The notes under the pieces: generated by a model
Told to the model about the DNA's origin: nothing
Database searches by the model: none
What the model saw: the letters and a program-made list of their open reading frames with translations, nothing else
Program-made: the position numbers and the translations under genes
Assembly: GCF_000215705.1 (NCBI RefSeq)
Contig: NC_015677.1
Coordinates: 496,001 to 560,000, forward strand
DNA: 64,000 bases
From: Ramlibacter tataouinensis TTB310
GTDB taxonomy: Bacteria; Pseudomonadota; Gammaproteobacteria; Burkholderiales; Burkholderiaceae_C
Direction: 5' to 3'
Shown: piece after piece, positions 36,465 through 47,358 of the stretch
Layout: every line of letters starts with the position of its first letter
How positions within the stretch are numbered: the stretch's first letter is position 1

Positions 36465-38483
36465 TCAGGTCCCTTGTCGCAACGGCGCCCCTTCCAGCTG
36501 CGGCGCGGGCGGCAGGCCGGTGACCCGCAGGATCTCCTCCTCCGACAGCGTCTCCTGGTTCAGCAGCGCCCTCACCAGCGCGTCCAGCGCCGGCCGGTGC
36601 TCGCGCAGCCGCCGCTGGGCCTCCTCGTGGCAGCCCTGGATGATGCGCTGCACCTCCGCATCCACCAGCGCCGCGGTCTGCTCGCTGAACGGCTTGTCGC
36701 CGCCCACGCCGGCCGCGGTGCCGAGGAAGCGGTTCTCGCGCGGCGCGAGCTGCACCATGCCGACCGCGTCGCTCATGCCCCAGCGCGTGACCATGCTGCG
36801 CGCCAGCTGGGTGGCCTGCTCGATGTCGTTCTCCGCGCCGGTGGTCCGGGTGCCGTACACCACCTCCTCGGCGGCGCGGCCGCCCAGCATGCCGATGATG
36901 CGGGCGCGCAGGTAGGCCTCGGGGTAGTTGTAGCGGTCGGTCTGCGGCCGCTGGTAGGTGACGCCCAGCGCCTGGCCGCGCGGCACGATGCTCACGCGGT
37001 GCACCGGGTCGGCGCCCGGCACCACCAGGCCCAGGATGGCATGGCCGCCCTCGTGGTAGGCGATGCGCTCGCGGTCCTGCGGCGACAGCAGCAGCGGCCG
37101 CTCCGGGCCCAGCACGATCTTCTCCAGCGCATCCAGGAAGTCCTTGTGCGCCACCGCGGCCTCGTTGCGGCGCGCGGCCAGCAGCGCGGCCTCGTTCACC
37201 AGGTTCTGCAGGTCCGCGCCCGAGAAGCCCGGCGTGGCCTGGGCCAGCTCCTCCAGCCGCACGTCGCCGGCCAGCGGGACCTTGCGCACGTGCACGCGCA
37301 GGATGGCCTCGCGGCCGGCCTTGTCCGGCAGGTTGACCACCACGCGCCGGTCGAAGCGGCCCGGCCGCAGCAGCGCGCGGTCCAGCACGTCGGGCGTGTT
37401 GGTGGCCGCCAGCACGATGATCCCTTCGCGGCCGGAGAAGCCGTCCATCTCGGTGAGGATCTGCTGCAGCGTCTGCTCCTGCTCGCTGTGGCCGCCGCCG
37501 AAGGCGATGCCGCCGCGCGCGCGGCCGATGGCGTCGATCTCGTCGATGAAGATGATGGCCGGCGCGCTCTCGCGCGCCTGCTTGAACAGGTCACGCACGC
37601 GGGCCGCGCCCACGCCCACGATCATCTCCACGAACTCGGCCGCGCTCATCGAGAAGAAGGGCACGCCCGCCTCGCCGGCCACCGCCTTGGCCAGCAGCGT
37701 CTTGCCGGTGCCCGGCGAGCCGATCAGCAGCACGCCCTTGGGCGCGGTGCCGCCCAGGCGCGTGTACTTGTCGGGCGCCTTGAGGAAATCGACGATCTCC
37801 ACCAGTTCGGCTTCGGCCTCGTCGATGCCGGCCACGTCGTTGAAGGTGATCCGGTTGGCGGGGTCGCCCGCGTCGTAGCGCTTGGCCTTGCTGCGGCCGA
37901 TGCCGAACATGCCGCCCATGCCGCCGACCCCGCCGCCCTGCGCCGCGCGGCGGTACATCCAGACGTAGAAGCCGATGATGAGCAGCGCCGGGCCGAAGTA
38001 CAGCAGCGTGGTCCATAGCCCGCCCTGCTGGATCGGCACCGCGCTGATCTCCACGCCGTGGCGGATCAGGAAGTCCTCCAGGCCGCGGTCGAAGAAGGCC
38101 GGCAGCTCGGTGTTGAAGTAGGCCGAGGTGCGCGGTGGCGGCAGCAGCCGGCGGTCCAGCGTGGTCGGGCGCGGCGGCTGGCCGGCCTGCTTGACCTCCT
38201 CGGGCGTGGGCCAGGTGACGGGCTGCTTGAAGCGGCCTTCGATCGTGGTGCCGCGGCTGTACAGGGCGGTGACGTTGCCCGCCGCCACCTGCTGGCGGAA
38301 CTCGGTGTACGGCACGGTGACCGGCTGCTCCCCGGGGAACAGGAAGCGCATCAGCAGGTAGTTGACCAGGAACAGCAGCGCGAACAGCCCCAGCGCCTTG
38401 CGCGGCGGCAGGCGGCTGCCCAGCGGATTCGGCTTGGTGCCCGGCGGGACGGTGGGCTTGGCGGGGTTCTGCGAAGCGTTCAT
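36465..38483 (-). CDS. ftsH: ATP-dependent zinc metalloprotease FtsH (likely paralogue)
   Basis: A 672-residue membrane AAA+ protease. Two membrane spans (about 30-50 and 158-176) flank a periplasmic domain. Walker A is GSPGTGKT (255-262), Walker [10 protein letters not shown], and the zinc site HEGGH (477-481). It degrades unfolded or regulatory membrane proteins. The Pro-rich N-terminal tail and the broader periplasmic segment ([19 protein letters not shown]) differ from the FtsH that accompanies rrmJ and folP in this group, so I suspect a second copy. ATG 38483 has no strong Shine-Dalgarno; two strong hairpins lie just upstream. Confidence 0.92.
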   Translation of the reverse strand: MNASQNPAKPTVPPGTKPNPLGSRLPPRKALGLFALLFLVNYLLMRFLFPGEQPVTVPYTEFRQQVAAGNVTALYSRGTTIEGRFKQPVTWPTPEEVKQAGQPPRPTTLDRRLLPPPRTSAYFNTELPAFFDRGLEDFLIRHGVEISAVPIQQGGLWTTLLYFGPALLIIGFYVWMYRRAAQGGGVGGMGGMFGIGRSKAKRYDAGDPANRITFNDVAGIDEAEAELVEIVDFLKAPDKYTRLGGTAPKGVLLIGSPGTGKTLLAKAVAGEAGVPFFSMSAAEFVEMIVGVGAARVRDLFKQARESAPAIIFIDEIDAIGRARGGIAFGGGHSEQEQTLQQILTEMDGFSGREGIIVLAATNTPDVLDRALLRPGRFDRRVVVNLPDKAGREAILRVHVRKVPLAGDVRLEELAQATPGFSGADLQNLVNEAALLAARRNEAAVAHKDFLDALEKIVLGPERPLLLSPQDRERIAYHEGGHAILGLVVPGADPVHRVSIVPRGQALGVTYQRPQTDRYNYPEAYLRARIIGMLGGRAAEEVVYGTRTTGAENDIEQATQLARSMVTRWGMSDAVGMVQLAPRENRFLGTAAGVGGDKPFSEQTAALVDAEVQRIIQGCHEEAQRRLREHRPALDALVRALLNQETLSEEEILRVTGLPPAPQLEGAPLRQGT

Positions 38484-38506
38484 GGCGCGATCATGCGCAA
38501 GCCTTA

Positions 38507-38563
38507 CCGCGGCTGAGCGTCAGCCGCGGGCGCGACCGCGCGCCGGGCGGTGCCGCCCGGCGC
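38507..38563. terminator. Two tandem strong hairpins between ftsH and the small secreted protein gene
   Basis: The first is CCGCGGCTGA/TCAGCCGCGG (38507-38529, perfect 10-bp stem, three-base loop). The second is an 11-bp stem starting GCGCCGGGCGG (38540-38563, two-base spacer). They lie after the small protein's stop and before ftsH on the same strand. Neither has a T-run. They could end or stabilise the small protein's mRNA, or limit read-through into ftsH. Confidence 0.5.
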
Positions 38564-38577
38564 CCAGCGAGCTGCGC

Positions 38578-39009
38578 TCAGCGCTGGCCCTGCTGCCGGC
38601 GCCAGCTGCCGTAGGCGTCGTCCATGCGCTGGCGGCGGCTGTCGTCCGCTCCGGCGCCGGCGGTCCTGCCGTCGGCCGGGCCCGCGCCCATGGTGCCGAG
38701 CTCGCCACTGCCGCCGCCACTGCGCTGGGCCTGCTGGGGCGCCGGCGGTAGGCGGTTTTCGAGGGCCTGCCCGGTGCTGCGCATCCTGTCTGCGCCGCGG
38801 CGCGCGACGTTGCCCGTCGCGCTGGCAGCGCGCTGGGCACCGCGCTTGGTGGCCTGGCCGGCACGCTTGGCGCCTTGCACGCCCTTGTCGACGACTCCAC
38901 CCGCGGTGGTGCGCTGGCCGGCAGCCTGGCTGCCGCTGTCGCGGGTCTGGGCGATGGCGGAGCCGCCGAAGGCAAGGGCGGCGGCGATCAGGATCGGTGA
39001 CAACTTCAT
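38578..39009 (-). CDS. Small exported Ala/Arg/Gln-rich protein
   Basis: A 143-residue protein of unknown function. ATG 39009 has AAGGAG seven bases upstream. The signal peptide is MKLSPILIAAALAFGGSAIAQ. The mature part is low-complexity and basic, with repeated KRAG, KRGAQRAA and RRGAD patches (about residues 45-80), then a Gly/Ala stretch and a charged tail DDSRRQRMDDAYGSWRR. There is no cysteine and no recognisable domain. The gene is monocistronic or the first of a unit with ftsH, separated from it by two strong hairpins. Confidence 0.65.
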   Translation of the reverse strand: MKLSPILIAAALAFGGSAIAQTRDSGSQAAGQRTTAGGVVDKGVQGAKRAGQATKRGAQRAASATGNVARRGADRMRSTGQALENRLPPAPQQAQRSGGGSGELGTMGAGPADGRTAGAGADDSRRQRMDDAYGSWRRQQGQR

Positions 39010-39189
39010 GGCGACTCCTTGAAAGACTCGGGTTCGGATGCTTCCATCAGAACGCCGACGGCGCATCCGGGCTGTCGGAGCCGGCAGCAAAAGCGTGTCG
39101 GGCGGTGGCGCGCCGGTCGGGCTGCGGATGGGCCAGGGCGCAACGCGGGCGGGCTCACGGCCCCGTGCAGCGGCGATCCTCCTGCGCGC
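39010..39189. promoter_or_regulatory. 180-bp gap upstream of the small secreted protein
   Basis: The gap must hold the leftward promoter of the small protein gene and the end of the lrp-like transcript. Apart from the AAGGAG ribosome-binding site I see no clear element or small gene. Confidence 0.3.
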
Positions 39190-39654
39190 TCATGCCGGCA
39201 GCGGCAGCGCCGTCTTGTAGCGCACCTGCTTGAGCGCGAAGCTGGAGCGGATCTTCTCGATGCCGGGGATGGGCGTCAGCTGGTTCAGGATGAAGCGCTC
39301 CAGTGCGGCGATGTCGGCCAGCGCCACGCGGATCAGGTAGTCGCTGTCGCCGGTCATCAGGTAGCACTCCATCACCTCGTCGTGCTCGGCGATGCGGCGC
39401 TCGAACTCGGCCAGCGAGCCGCGCGACTGCTCCTTCAGGCTGATGGAGATGAACACGTTCAAGCCCAGGCCCACGGCCTTGGGGTCGGCCAGCGCCACAT
39501 AGCGCTGGATCACGCCCGCCGCCTGCAGGGCCTTGACGCGGGCCAGGCAGGGCGAGGGCGACAGGTGCACCCGCCGCGCCAGCTCCACGTTGCTCAGGGA
39601 ACCGTCCTGCTGCAGCTCGGCCAGGATGCGCAGGTCGATGCTGTCCAGTTGCAT
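39190..39654 (-). CDS. Lrp/AsnC family transcriptional regulator
   Basis: A 154-residue feast/famine regulator. The N-terminal helix-turn-helix is [20 protein letters not shown] through [21 protein letters not shown] (about residues 3-45), followed by the RAM ligand-binding domain with SISLKEQS and [14 protein letters not shown]. Such proteins sense amino acids and often control an adjacent, divergent catabolic gene. Here the divergent gene encodes a 2-oxoacid dehydrogenase E1, a layout like mdeR-mdeB in methionine catabolism of Pseudomonas. ATG 39654 is the natural start. Confidence 0.92.
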   Translation of the reverse strand: MQLDSIDLRILAELQQDGSLSNVELARRVHLSPSPCLARVKALQAAGVIQRYVALADPKAVGLGLNVFISISLKEQSRGSLAEFERRIAEHDEVMECYLMTGDSDYLIRVALADIAALERFILNQLTPIPGIEKIRSSFALKQVRYKTALPLPA

Positions 39655-39774
39655 GGAATGCTGTAGATGAAGAAGTTGACGGCAGATCGTGCTGCCATGC
39701 AGTGTATCCGTCCGCTTTTCGATACCCCATGCCGGCCCGCTTTGCCTACAGTGCGAGCTGGAGACAAGCACCCC
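39655..39774. promoter_or_regulatory. Divergent promoter region between the Lrp regulator and the E1 gene
   Basis: 120 bp with a TTGACG (39676-39681) that could serve as a rightward -35, the inverted repeat GGCAG/CTGCC (39681-39696) as a regulator-site candidate, and TACAGT (39747-39752) as a -10-like hexamer close to the E1 start. Confidence 0.4.
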
Positions 39775-42408
39775 ATGACCGACCACAGCATCACCCGCTT
39801 CCTGTTGGCCGACGGCCGCAACGACACCGATCCCACCGAAACCGCCGAATGGCGCGACGCGCTGCTGTCGCTGGTGGCGGTCCAGGGCCCGGCACGGGCC
39901 CGCCATATCCTGGACGAGCTGGCGGCGCTGGCGCGCGGCCCGCACATCGCCTGGTCGCCCGAGCTGGTCACGCCCTACGTCAACACCATCCCGGTGGACC
40001 GGCAGCCGGTGTTCCCCGGCGACCTGGCCATCGAGGAGAAGCTGGCCTCGCTGATGCGCTGGAACGCGCTGGCCCTGGTGGCCCGGGCCAACGCCGCCTA
40101 CGGCGAGCTGGGCGGCCACATCGCCAGCTACGCCAGCGCCGCCGACCTGTTCGAGGTGGGCTTCAACCATTTCTTCCGGGCCGGCAACCCCGCCCACGGC
40201 GGCGACCTGGTGTTCTTCCAGCCGCACAGCGCGCCGGGCGTGTACGCGCGGGCCTTCCTCGAGGGGCGCCTGACGCAGCAGGACCTGGCGCATTACCGCC
40301 AGGAGATCACCGCGCCCCAGCACGGCGCCCGCGGCCTCTCCAGCTACCCGCATCCCTGGCTGATGCCGGACTTCTGGCAGTTCCCCACCGGCTCCATGGG
40401 CCTGGGGCCGATCAGCTCGATCTACCACGCGCGCTTCATGCGCTACCTCACGCACCGCAACCTGCTCGACTGCGGCGCCCGCAAGGTCTGGGGCGTGTTC
40501 GGCGACGGCGAGATGGACGAGCCCGAGAGCATGAGCGCGCTCACCCTGGCCTCGCGCGAGAAGCTGGACAACCTGGTGTGGGTGGTCAACTGCAACCTGC
40601 AGCGGCTGGACGGCCCGGTGCGCGGCAACGGCCGCATCGTCGACGAGCTGGAAAAGCTGTTCCGCGGCGCAGGCTGGAACGTGGTCAAGCTGCTGTGGGG
40701 CAGCGACTGGGACGGCCTGTTCGCGCGCGATGCCCAGGGCGCGCTGCTGCGCGCCTTCGCGCACACGGTGGACGGGCAGATGCAGACCTTCGCCGCCAAG
40801 GACGGCCGCTTCAACCGCGACAACTTCTTCGGCCAGAACGAGCAGCTGCAGCGGCTGGCCCAGGGCATGACCGACGAGCAGATCGACCGGCTCAAGCGCG
40901 GCGGCCACGACCTGGTGAAGATCCACGCCGCCTACGCCGCGGCGGCGGCGCACGAGGGCCAGCCCACGGTGATCCTGGCCCACACCAAGAAGGGCTACGG
41001 CATGGGCACGGCCGGCCAGGGCCGCATGACCACGCACAGCCAGAAGAAGCTGGACGAGGCGGCGCTGCTGGAATTCCGCAACCGCTTCAACCTGCCGCTG
41101 TCGGACGAGCAGGCCCGCAACCTGGAGTTCTTCAAGCCGGCCGAGGACAGCGCGGAGATGCGCTACCTGCACCAGCGCCGGGCCGCGCTGGGCGGCCACA
41201 TGCCCCGGCGCGAGTCGGCCTCGCCCGTGCTGCCGGTGCCGCAGCTCGCCTCCTATGCGCAGTTCGCCACCCAGGCCGGCGGCAAGGAGATGTCGACCAC
41301 CATGGCCTTCGTGCGCCTGCTGGGCAACCTGCTGAAGGACCCGCAGCTGGGGCCGCGCATCGTGCCCATCGTGGCCGACGAGGCCCGCACCTTCGGCATG
41401 GCCAACCTGTTCAAGCAGGTGGGCATCTACTCCAGCGTGGGCCAGCGCTACGAGCCGGAGGACATCGGCTCGGTGCTGTCCTACCGCGAGGCGCTGGACG
41501 GCCAGATCCTGGAGGAGGGCATCAGCGAGGCCGGCGCCATCGCCAGCTGGACGGCCGCGGCCACCAGCTACAGCGTGCACGGCTTTCCCATGCTGCCGTT
41601 CTACATCTACTACTCGATGTTCGGCTTCCAGCGCGTGGGCGACGCGATCTGGGCGGCGGCCGACCAGCGGGCGCGCGGCTTCCTGCTGGGCGCGACCTCG
41701 GGCCGCACCACGCTGGGCGGCGAGGGCCTGCAGCACCAGGACGGCAGCAGCCACCTGGTGGCGGCCACCATCCCCAACTGCAAGGCCTGGGACCCGGCCT
41801 TCGCCGGCGAGATGGCGGTGATCGTCGACCACGGCATGCACGAGATGCTGGTGGAGCAGCAGGACGTCTTCCACTACATCACGCTGATGAACGAGAACTA
41901 CGCCCAGCCGGACCTGCCGGAAGGAGCGCAAGAAGGCATCATCCGCGGCTGCTACCGGTTCGCCGGCTACCCGCCCGCGGCTCCCGGCGCGCCGGCCGGA
42001 GACACGGTGACGCTGCTCGGCTCGGGCGCCATCCTCACCGAGGTGATCCGCGCGGCGCAGCAGCTGGCCGCCGAAGGCATCGCCTGCGAGGTCTACAGCG
42101 TGACCAGCTGGAGCGAGCTGGCGCGCGACGGCATCGCCTGCGAGCAGCGCGCGCTGCGCGGCGAGGCCCACACCGAGCCCTACCTGCGCGGCCTGCTGGC
42201 GGCAGGGCGCGGGCCCATCGTGGCCGCCACCGACTACGTGCGCGCCGTGCCCGAGCAGGTGCGCGCCTTCCTGCCGGAGGGCCGCCGCTACCTCACCCTG
42301 GGCACCGACGGCTTCGGGCGCAGCGACACCCGGGCAGCGCTGCGGGCGTTCTTCGGGGTGGATGCGGCCCACATCGCGCGGGCGGCGCGGCACGCGCTGG
42401 GACGCTAG
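39775..42408 (+). CDS. Homodimeric 2-oxoacid dehydrogenase E1 (AceE/MdeB-like)
   Basis: An 877-residue thiamine-diphosphate enzyme of the homodimeric pyruvate dehydrogenase E1 family. It has the cofactor motif [12 protein letters not shown], the N-terminal [14 protein letters not shown], and the later [32 protein letters not shown] and [14 protein letters not shown]. It decarboxylates a 2-oxoacid and passes the acyl group to a lipoyl E2. No E2 or E3 gene follows; the next gene is the LacI-type regulator. A lone E1 divergent from an Lrp regulator matches MdeB, a 2-oxobutyrate-preferring E1. It may borrow E2 and E3 from the main complex. ATG 39775 starts the family sequence. Confidence 0.92.
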   Translation: MTDHSITRFLLADGRNDTDPTETAEWRDALLSLVAVQGPARARHILDELAALARGPHIAWSPELVTPYVNTIPVDRQPVFPGDLAIEEKLASLMRWNALALVARANAAYGELGGHIASYASAADLFEVGFNHFFRAGNPAHGGDLVFFQPHSAPGVYARAFLEGRLTQQDLAHYRQEITAPQHGARGLSSYPHPWLMPDFWQFPTGSMGLGPISSIYHARFMRYLTHRNLLDCGARKVWGVFGDGEMDEPESMSALTLASREKLDNLVWVVNCNLQRLDGPVRGNGRIVDELEKLFRGAGWNVVKLLWGSDWDGLFARDAQGALLRAFAHTVDGQMQTFAAKDGRFNRDNFFGQNEQLQRLAQGMTDEQIDRLKRGGHDLVKIHAAYAAAAAHEGQPTVILAHTKKGYGMGTAGQGRMTTHSQKKLDEAALLEFRNRFNLPLSDEQARNLEFFKPAEDSAEMRYLHQRRAALGGHMPRRESASPVLPVPQLASYAQFATQAGGKEMSTTMAFVRLLGNLLKDPQLGPRIVPIVADEARTFGMANLFKQVGIYSSVGQRYEPEDIGSVLSYREALDGQILEEGISEAGAIASWTAAATSYSVHGFPMLPFYIYYSMFGFQRVGDAIWAAADQRARGFLLGATSGRTTLGGEGLQHQDGSSHLVAATIPNCKAWDPAFAGEMAVIVDHGMHEMLVEQQDVFHYITLMNENYAQPDLPEGAQEGIIRGCYRFAGYPPAAPGAPAGDTVTLLGSGAILTEVIRAAQQLAAEGIACEVYSVTSWSELARDGIACEQRALRGEAHTEPYLRGLLAAGRGPIVAATDYVRAVPEQVRAFLPEGRRYLTLGTDGFGRSDTRAALRAFFGVDAAHIARAARHALGR

Positions 42409-42438
42409 CCAGCGCTCGGCCGTACCGCTACCATCGGC

Positions 42439-42452
42439 TGAAACTGGTTTCA
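42439..42452. promoter_or_regulatory. PtxS-like operator in front of the LacI regulator gene
   Basis: TGAAACTGGTTTCA differs from the known PtxS site TGAAACCGGTTTCA by one central base, and the flanking C and G extend the palindrome to 16 bp. It ends 9 bp before the regulator ATG, as expected for autoregulation. Confidence 0.75.
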
Positions 42453-42461
42453 GTTCAGCCC

Positions 42462-43520
42462 ATGCCTGCACCTGCCGTTCCGTCCTTGCCGCCTGCCGCC
42501 CCCGACGCGGGCCTGCGCGCCACCATCGCCGACGTTGCCCGGCGCGCCGGGGTCTCCAAGGCCACGGTCTCGCGCTTCCTGAACCGGCGCGACGAGCTGC
42601 TGACGCCGGAGATCGCGCGCCGGGTGGAGGCGGCCATCGCCGAGCTGGGCTACTCGCCCAGCCCCATGGCCCAGGCCCTCAAGCGCGGGCGCTCGCGCCT
42701 GATCGGCCTGGTGGTGGCCGACGTGACCAACCCGTTCTCGGTGGCCGTGCTGCGCGGCGCCGAGAAGGCCTGCCAGCAGGCCGGCTACCTGCTGATGCTG
42801 TTCAACCTGGGCGACGACGCCGACCGCGAACGCGACGCCATCGAGGCGCTGGTGGCCTACCAGGTCGAAGGCCTGATCCTCAACACCCTGGGCCGCGACG
42901 AGCGGGCGGTGGCCGCCGCCGCGCGCAGCGGCCGGCCGGTGGTGCTGGTGGACCGCCGCCACGCCGAGATGCAGGCCGACTTCGTTTCGCTGGACAACGC
43001 CGGCGCGGTGCGGCTGGCAGCCCGGCACCTGGTGGACGCCGGCTGGGACGAGCTGCTGTTCGTCAGCGAGCCGGTGGCCGGGGTCAGCTCGCGCCAGGAG
43101 CGCGAGGCGGCGTTCCGCGCCTTCGTGGCGGATGCCGCGGGCATCGCCGGCCGCAGCGTCGAGTCCTGGGCGGGCGGCGCCGAGGCGCTGGCCCAGGCGC
43201 TGCGCGACCTGCGCGCCCGGGGACGGCGGCCCGCCGTGCTGGCCAGCAATGCGGTGGTCACCCTGCGCGTGGCCGAGGCGGTGGCGGCGCTGGGCTGGCG
43301 CTTCGGCGGCGACCTGGGCTTCGTCGGCATCGACGAGACCGAATGGGCGCCGCTGGTGGGCCCGGGCCTGAGCACCGTGGCCCAGCCCACCGACGCGCTG
43401 GGGCGGCTGGCCACGGCCTGCCTGCTGGAACGCCTGCAGGGGCTGACGGTGCCGCCGCGGCAGATCCTGCTGCCGGGGCAACTGGTGGCGCGGCGCTCTT
43501 CCTTGGGCACGCAAGCCTAG
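42462..43520 (+). CDS. ptxS: LacI-family regulator, PtxS-like
   Basis: A 352-residue LacI/GalR protein. The helix-turn-helix reads [21 protein letters not shown] (about residues 21-41), followed by the hinge [14 protein letters not shown] and a periplasmic-binding-like domain. The symbol rests on three points: the operators match the PtxS site; the downstream genes are kguE, kguK and kguD homologues; and an operator lies in its own leader. In Pseudomonas, PtxS represses 2-ketogluconate genes and is relieved by 2-ketogluconate. ATG 42462 follows the operator directly. Its stop is 98 bp before the transporter operon, where two further operators flank a promoter. Confidence 0.85.
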   Translation: MPAPAVPSLPPAAPDAGLRATIADVARRAGVSKATVSRFLNRRDELLTPEIARRVEAAIAELGYSPSPMAQALKRGRSRLIGLVVADVTNPFSVAVLRGAEKACQQAGYLLMLFNLGDDADRERDAIEALVAYQVEGLILNTLGRDERAVAAAARSGRPVVLVDRRHAEMQADFVSLDNAGAVRLAARHLVDAGWDELLFVSEPVAGVSSRQEREAAFRAFVADAAGIAGRSVESWAGGAEALAQALRDLRARGRRPAVLASNAVVTLRVAEAVAALGWRFGGDLGFVGIDETEWAPLVGPGLSTVAQPTDALGRLATACLLERLQGLTVPPRQILLPGQLVARRSSLGTQA

Positions 43521-43531
43521 GGTAAATCCGG

Positions 43532-43580
43532 ATGAAAGGCTGAAACCGGTTTCTATAATGAATCTAAGAAACCGGTTTCA
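43532..43580 (+). promoter_or_regulatory. Operon promoter flanked by two PtxS-like operators
   Basis: TATAAT at 43554-43559 with ATGAAA at 43532-43537 (16-bp spacer) gives a good sigma-70 promoter. Operator TGAAACCGGTTTCT (43541-43554) fills the spacer and touches the -10; operator AGAAACCGGTTTCA (43567-43580) covers the start of the transcript. Each matches the PtxS site at 13 of 14 positions, and the two are 26 bp apart. Binding would block RNA polymerase directly. Confidence 0.8.
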
Positions 43581-43618
43581 GTGATTCCTGCCTGATTCCT
43601 TACCGTCCCCGCTTTCCC

Positions 43619-44290
43619 TTGAACTACGACTTCCAGTTCGACGCCGTCTTCGCCGCCTGGCCTTTGTTGCTGCGCGGCACCTGGATCACGATCCAGCTCT
43701 CGCTCACGGCCACCGTGCTGGGCCTGGGCGTGGCCATCGCCTGCGCCTGGGCCAAGACCTCGGGACCGGCGCCGCTGCGCTGGGGGGTCAATGCCTACAT
43801 CGAGCTGATCCGCAACACGCCGTTCCTGGTGCAGCTGTTCTTCTTTTTCTTCGCGCTGCCCGCGCTGGGGCTGCGCTGGTCGGCCCACGCCGCGGCGCTG
43901 GTGGCCATGGTGGTCAACCTGGGCGCCTACGCCACCGAGATCATCCGCGCAGGCATCGAGTCCATCCCGCGCGGCCAGATCGAGGCCGGCCTGGCGCTCA
44001 ACCTCAAGCGCCACCAGGTGTTCCGCTTCATCGTGCTCAAGCCCGCGCTCAAGGCCATCTACCCGGCGCTCACCAGCCAGTTCATCCTGCTGATGCTGAG
44101 TTCGGCCGTGGTGTCCGCCATCTCCGCCGACGACCTGACCTCGGTGGCGGCCAACCTGCAGTCGCAGACCTTCCGCAGCTTCGAGATCTACATCGTGGTG
44201 GCCGGCATCTACCTGGCGCTGGCGCTGGCCTTCTCGGGCCTGTTCCGGCTGGTCTACCGCCTGGCCCTCAACTACCCGGACCGCCGCTGA
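43619..44290 (+). CDS. ABC transporter permease (polar-amino-acid type), first
   Basis: A 223-residue inner-membrane permease of the His/Glu/Gln/Arg type. It has about five membrane spans, the N-terminal TWITIQLSLTATVLGLGVAI, YIELIRNTPFLVQLFF (EYIRGTP-like), and the EAA loop GIESIPRGQIEAGLALNL that docks the ATPase. The start is TTG 43619; no ATG precedes the conserved sequence, and the Shine-Dalgarno is poor. Its stop overlaps the second permease ATG (TGATG). As the first gene behind the two operators, it should be induced by the regulator's sugar-acid ligand. Confidence 0.9.
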   Translation: MNYDFQFDAVFAAWPLLLRGTWITIQLSLTATVLGLGVAIACAWAKTSGPAPLRWGVNAYIELIRNTPFLVQLFFFFFALPALGLRWSAHAAALVAMVVNLGAYATEIIRAGIESIPRGQIEAGLALNLKRHQVFRFIVLKPALKAIYPALTSQFILLMLSSAVVSAISADDLTSVAANLQSQTFRSFEIYIVVAGIYLALALAFSGLFRLVYRLALNYPDRR

Positions 44291-44943
44291 TGCGCACCTT
44301 CGGCTTCCCCGAGTTCCTGTTCATCCTGGAAGCGGCCCGGTGGACCATCGGCCTGTCGCTGATGGCCTTCGTCGGCGGCGCCCTCGGCGGCCTGCTGGTG
44401 GCGCTGGCGCGCACCAGCGAGAACGGCCTGGCGCGCGCCGTCTCCACCGCCTTCGTGCAGGTGTTCCAGGGCACGCCGCTGCTGCTGCAGCTGTTCCTGA
44501 TCTTCTTCGGCGCGCCGGTGCTGGGCTGGGACGTCAACCCCTGGGTGGCCGCCGGAATCGCGCTGATCCTCAACACCAGCGCCTTCCTGGGCGAGATCTG
44601 GCGCGGCTGCATCCAGGCCATCCCGCGCGGCCAGTGGGAGGCCGCCGAGGCGCTGGGCCTGCGCTACGCGGCGCGCATGCGCGACGTGATCCTGCCGCAG
44701 GCCTTCAAGATCGCGCTGCCGCCCACCGTGGGCTACCTGGTGCAGGTGATCAAGGGGACCTCGCTGGCCGCCATCATCGGCTTTACCGAGGTCACGCGCG
44801 CCGGCCAGATCATCAACAACGCCACCTTCCAGCCGCTGGTCGTCTTCAGCGTGGTGGCCCTCATCTACTTCGCCCTGTGCTGGCCGCTGTCGCTGCTGGC
44901 CGGGCGGATGGAGCGCCGCCGGGCGGCGGCACTGGCCCGCTGA
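44290..44943 (+). CDS. ABC transporter permease (polar-amino-acid type), second
   Basis: A 217-residue permease that pairs with the one before it. It shows [37 protein letters not shown] and the EAA loop [18 protein letters not shown], then [25 protein letters not shown] 44290 overlaps the stop of the first permease, so translation is coupled. The two would form the membrane heterodimer of one importer. Sequence alone places it among amino-acid systems; the surrounding sugar-acid enzymes argue for a sugar-acid or related substrate. Confidence 0.92.
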   Translation: MRTFGFPEFLFILEAARWTIGLSLMAFVGGALGGLLVALARTSENGLARAVSTAFVQVFQGTPLLLQLFLIFFGAPVLGWDVNPWVAAGIALILNTSAFLGEIWRGCIQAIPRGQWEAAEALGLRYAARMRDVILPQAFKIALPPTVGYLVQVIKGTSLAAIIGFTEVTRAGQIINNATFQPLVVFSVVALIYFALCWPLSLLAGRMERRRAAALAR

Positions 44944-44981
44944 GCGGGCCGGACCTTTCCCTTTTCAACGGAGACACTTCC

Positions 44982-45779
44982 ATGCACCACTTCTCCCGCC
45001 GCGCCTTCGCCGCCCTCGGCCTGGCCGCCACCGCCACCCTCGCAGCCCTGGCCGCCGCGCCCGCCTGGGCCCAGGCCCCGGAAGAGATCAGGAAGAAGGG
45101 CGAGGTCACCGTCGGCCTGCTCGTGGACTTCCCGCCCTACGGCACCACCAACGCGCAGAACCAGCCCGACGGCTACGACGCCGACGTGGCGCGCCTGCTG
45201 GGCAAGGAGTGGGGCGTCAAGGTGAACCTGATGCCGGTGACCGGACCGAACCGCATCCCCTTCCTGCTGACCAACAAGGTCGACCTGCTGATCGCCTCCC
45301 TGGCCGTGACGCCCGAGCGCGCCAAGCAGGTGCAGTTCTCCCAGCCTTATTCCGCCGCCACCATCGTGCTGTTCGGCGGGAAGAAGGCCAGCATCAAGGC
45401 GCCGGCCGACCTGAAGAACGTGCGCGTGGGTGTCGCCCGCGCCAGCACCCAGGACGTGGCGCTGACCGCGATGGCGCCCCAGGGCACGGAGATCCGCCGC
45501 TTCGACGACGACGCCTCGGCCATGCAGGCCCTGATCTCCGGCCAGGTCGACGCGATCGGCTGCTCCACCACCGTGGCCGCCCAGATCAACAAGCGCCAGC
45601 CCGGCGCCTTCGAGCCCAAGTTCGTGCTGCGCCAGCAGGAGATGGCGGTCGCCATGCGCCCCGGCCAGGAGCCGCTGCTCAAGGCCGTGAACGAGTTCGT
45701 GGCCAAGAACACGGCCAACGGCGAGCTGAACAAGCTGTACCGCAAGTGGCTGGAGACCGACCTGCCGAAGATGCAGTAA
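44982..45779 (+). CDS. ABC transporter substrate-binding protein
   Basis: A 265-residue periplasmic family-3 solute-binding protein. The N-terminus has twin arginines (HFSRRAF) before a hydrophobic stretch ending in APAWAQA, so export by Tat or Sec is possible. The mature part shows [49 protein letters not shown] and [17 protein letters not shown]. Family 3 proteins usually bind amino acids. Here the setting (PtxS-like control, KguE/K/D enzymes) suggests a carboxylated sugar such as 2-ketogluconate. ATG 44982 has ACGGAG upstream. Confidence 0.9.
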   Translation: MHHFSRRAFAALGLAATATLAALAAAPAWAQAPEEIRKKGEVTVGLLVDFPPYGTTNAQNQPDGYDADVARLLGKEWGVKVNLMPVTGPNRIPFLLTNKVDLLIASLAVTPERAKQVQFSQPYSAATIVLFGGKKASIKAPADLKNVRVGVARASTQDVALTAMAPQGTEIRRFDDDASAMQALISGQVDAIGCSTTVAAQINKRQPGAFEPKFVLRQQEMAVAMRPGQEPLLKAVNEFVAKNTANGELNKLYRKWLETDLPKMQ

Positions 45780-45799
45780 CGCCGCCGCGAGGAACCGCC

Positions 45800-46581
<782 letters not shown>

Positions 46582-46582
<1 letters not shown>

Positions 46583-47358
46583 TGCAGCAGGTCCTGATCT
46601 CGCTGGGTTCGTTCGGCGCGGCCGAGGTGCGCCGCCACGGCCAGCTGTGGTTCACCCGGCTGGCTCAGGCCGCCGGCGCCGACGGCGTGGAGGTGCGCGG
46701 CGAGCTGCTGAACGACGCCGGCGCCGAGCTGCCCGCCATCGCCGAGGCGGCGGCGCGCCGCGGCTCGGCCCTGGTCTATTCCAGCCCCGACGGCTTGTGG
46801 GCCGGCGACGGCTCGCTCGACGGCGCGGCCCTGGAGCGCGCGCTGCAGGCCACGCGGGCGCTGGGCGCGACGCGCCTGAAGATATCCATCGGCGGCTTCG
46901 GCGCCGCCTCGGCCGGCAGCTTCGCGCAGCTGGCGGCCGCCCTGGCCGGGCGCGGCATCGAGCTGGTGATCGAGAACGACCAGACCGTCGCCGCCGGCAC
47001 CCTGGCCGCGCTGCAGGCCTTCTTCGCCCAGGCCCAGGCCGCCGGCCTGCCGCTGGGCATGACCTTCGACATGGGCAACTGGCACTGGACCGGTGAATGC
47101 CCGCTGGAGGCGGCCCGCGCCTGCGGTCCGCGCGTCGCCTACGTGCACTGCAAGGGCGTGCAGCGCCAGCCGCACCGCTGGGTCGCGGTGCCGCTGGCCG
47201 AATCGGCCGCGCCCTGGCGCGCGGTGCTGCGCACGCTGCCGCGCGGGCTGCCCTGGGCCATCGAGTACCCGCTGCAGGGCGACGACCTGCTGGCCGTGAC
47301 GCGCGAGCAGGTCGCCCGGCTGCGCGAGGTGTCCGCCACCCTGGAGGCTGCGGCATGA
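46582..47358 (+). CDS. kguE: Sugar phosphate isomerase/epimerase, KguE-like
   Basis: A 258-residue TIM-barrel protein of the xylose-isomerase-like/AP-endonuclease-2 superfamily. Metal-site motifs appear as GVEVRGE (near residue 36), LVIENDQTV (near 131), TFDMGNWHW (near 162) and YVHCKGVQ (near 188). In the Pseudomonas kgu operon the equivalent protein is called an epimerase, and its exact reaction is not settled. The gene overlaps the ATPase at its start and the kinase gene at its end (ATGA). The symbol rests on this operon order, kguE-kguK-kguD. Confidence 0.78.
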
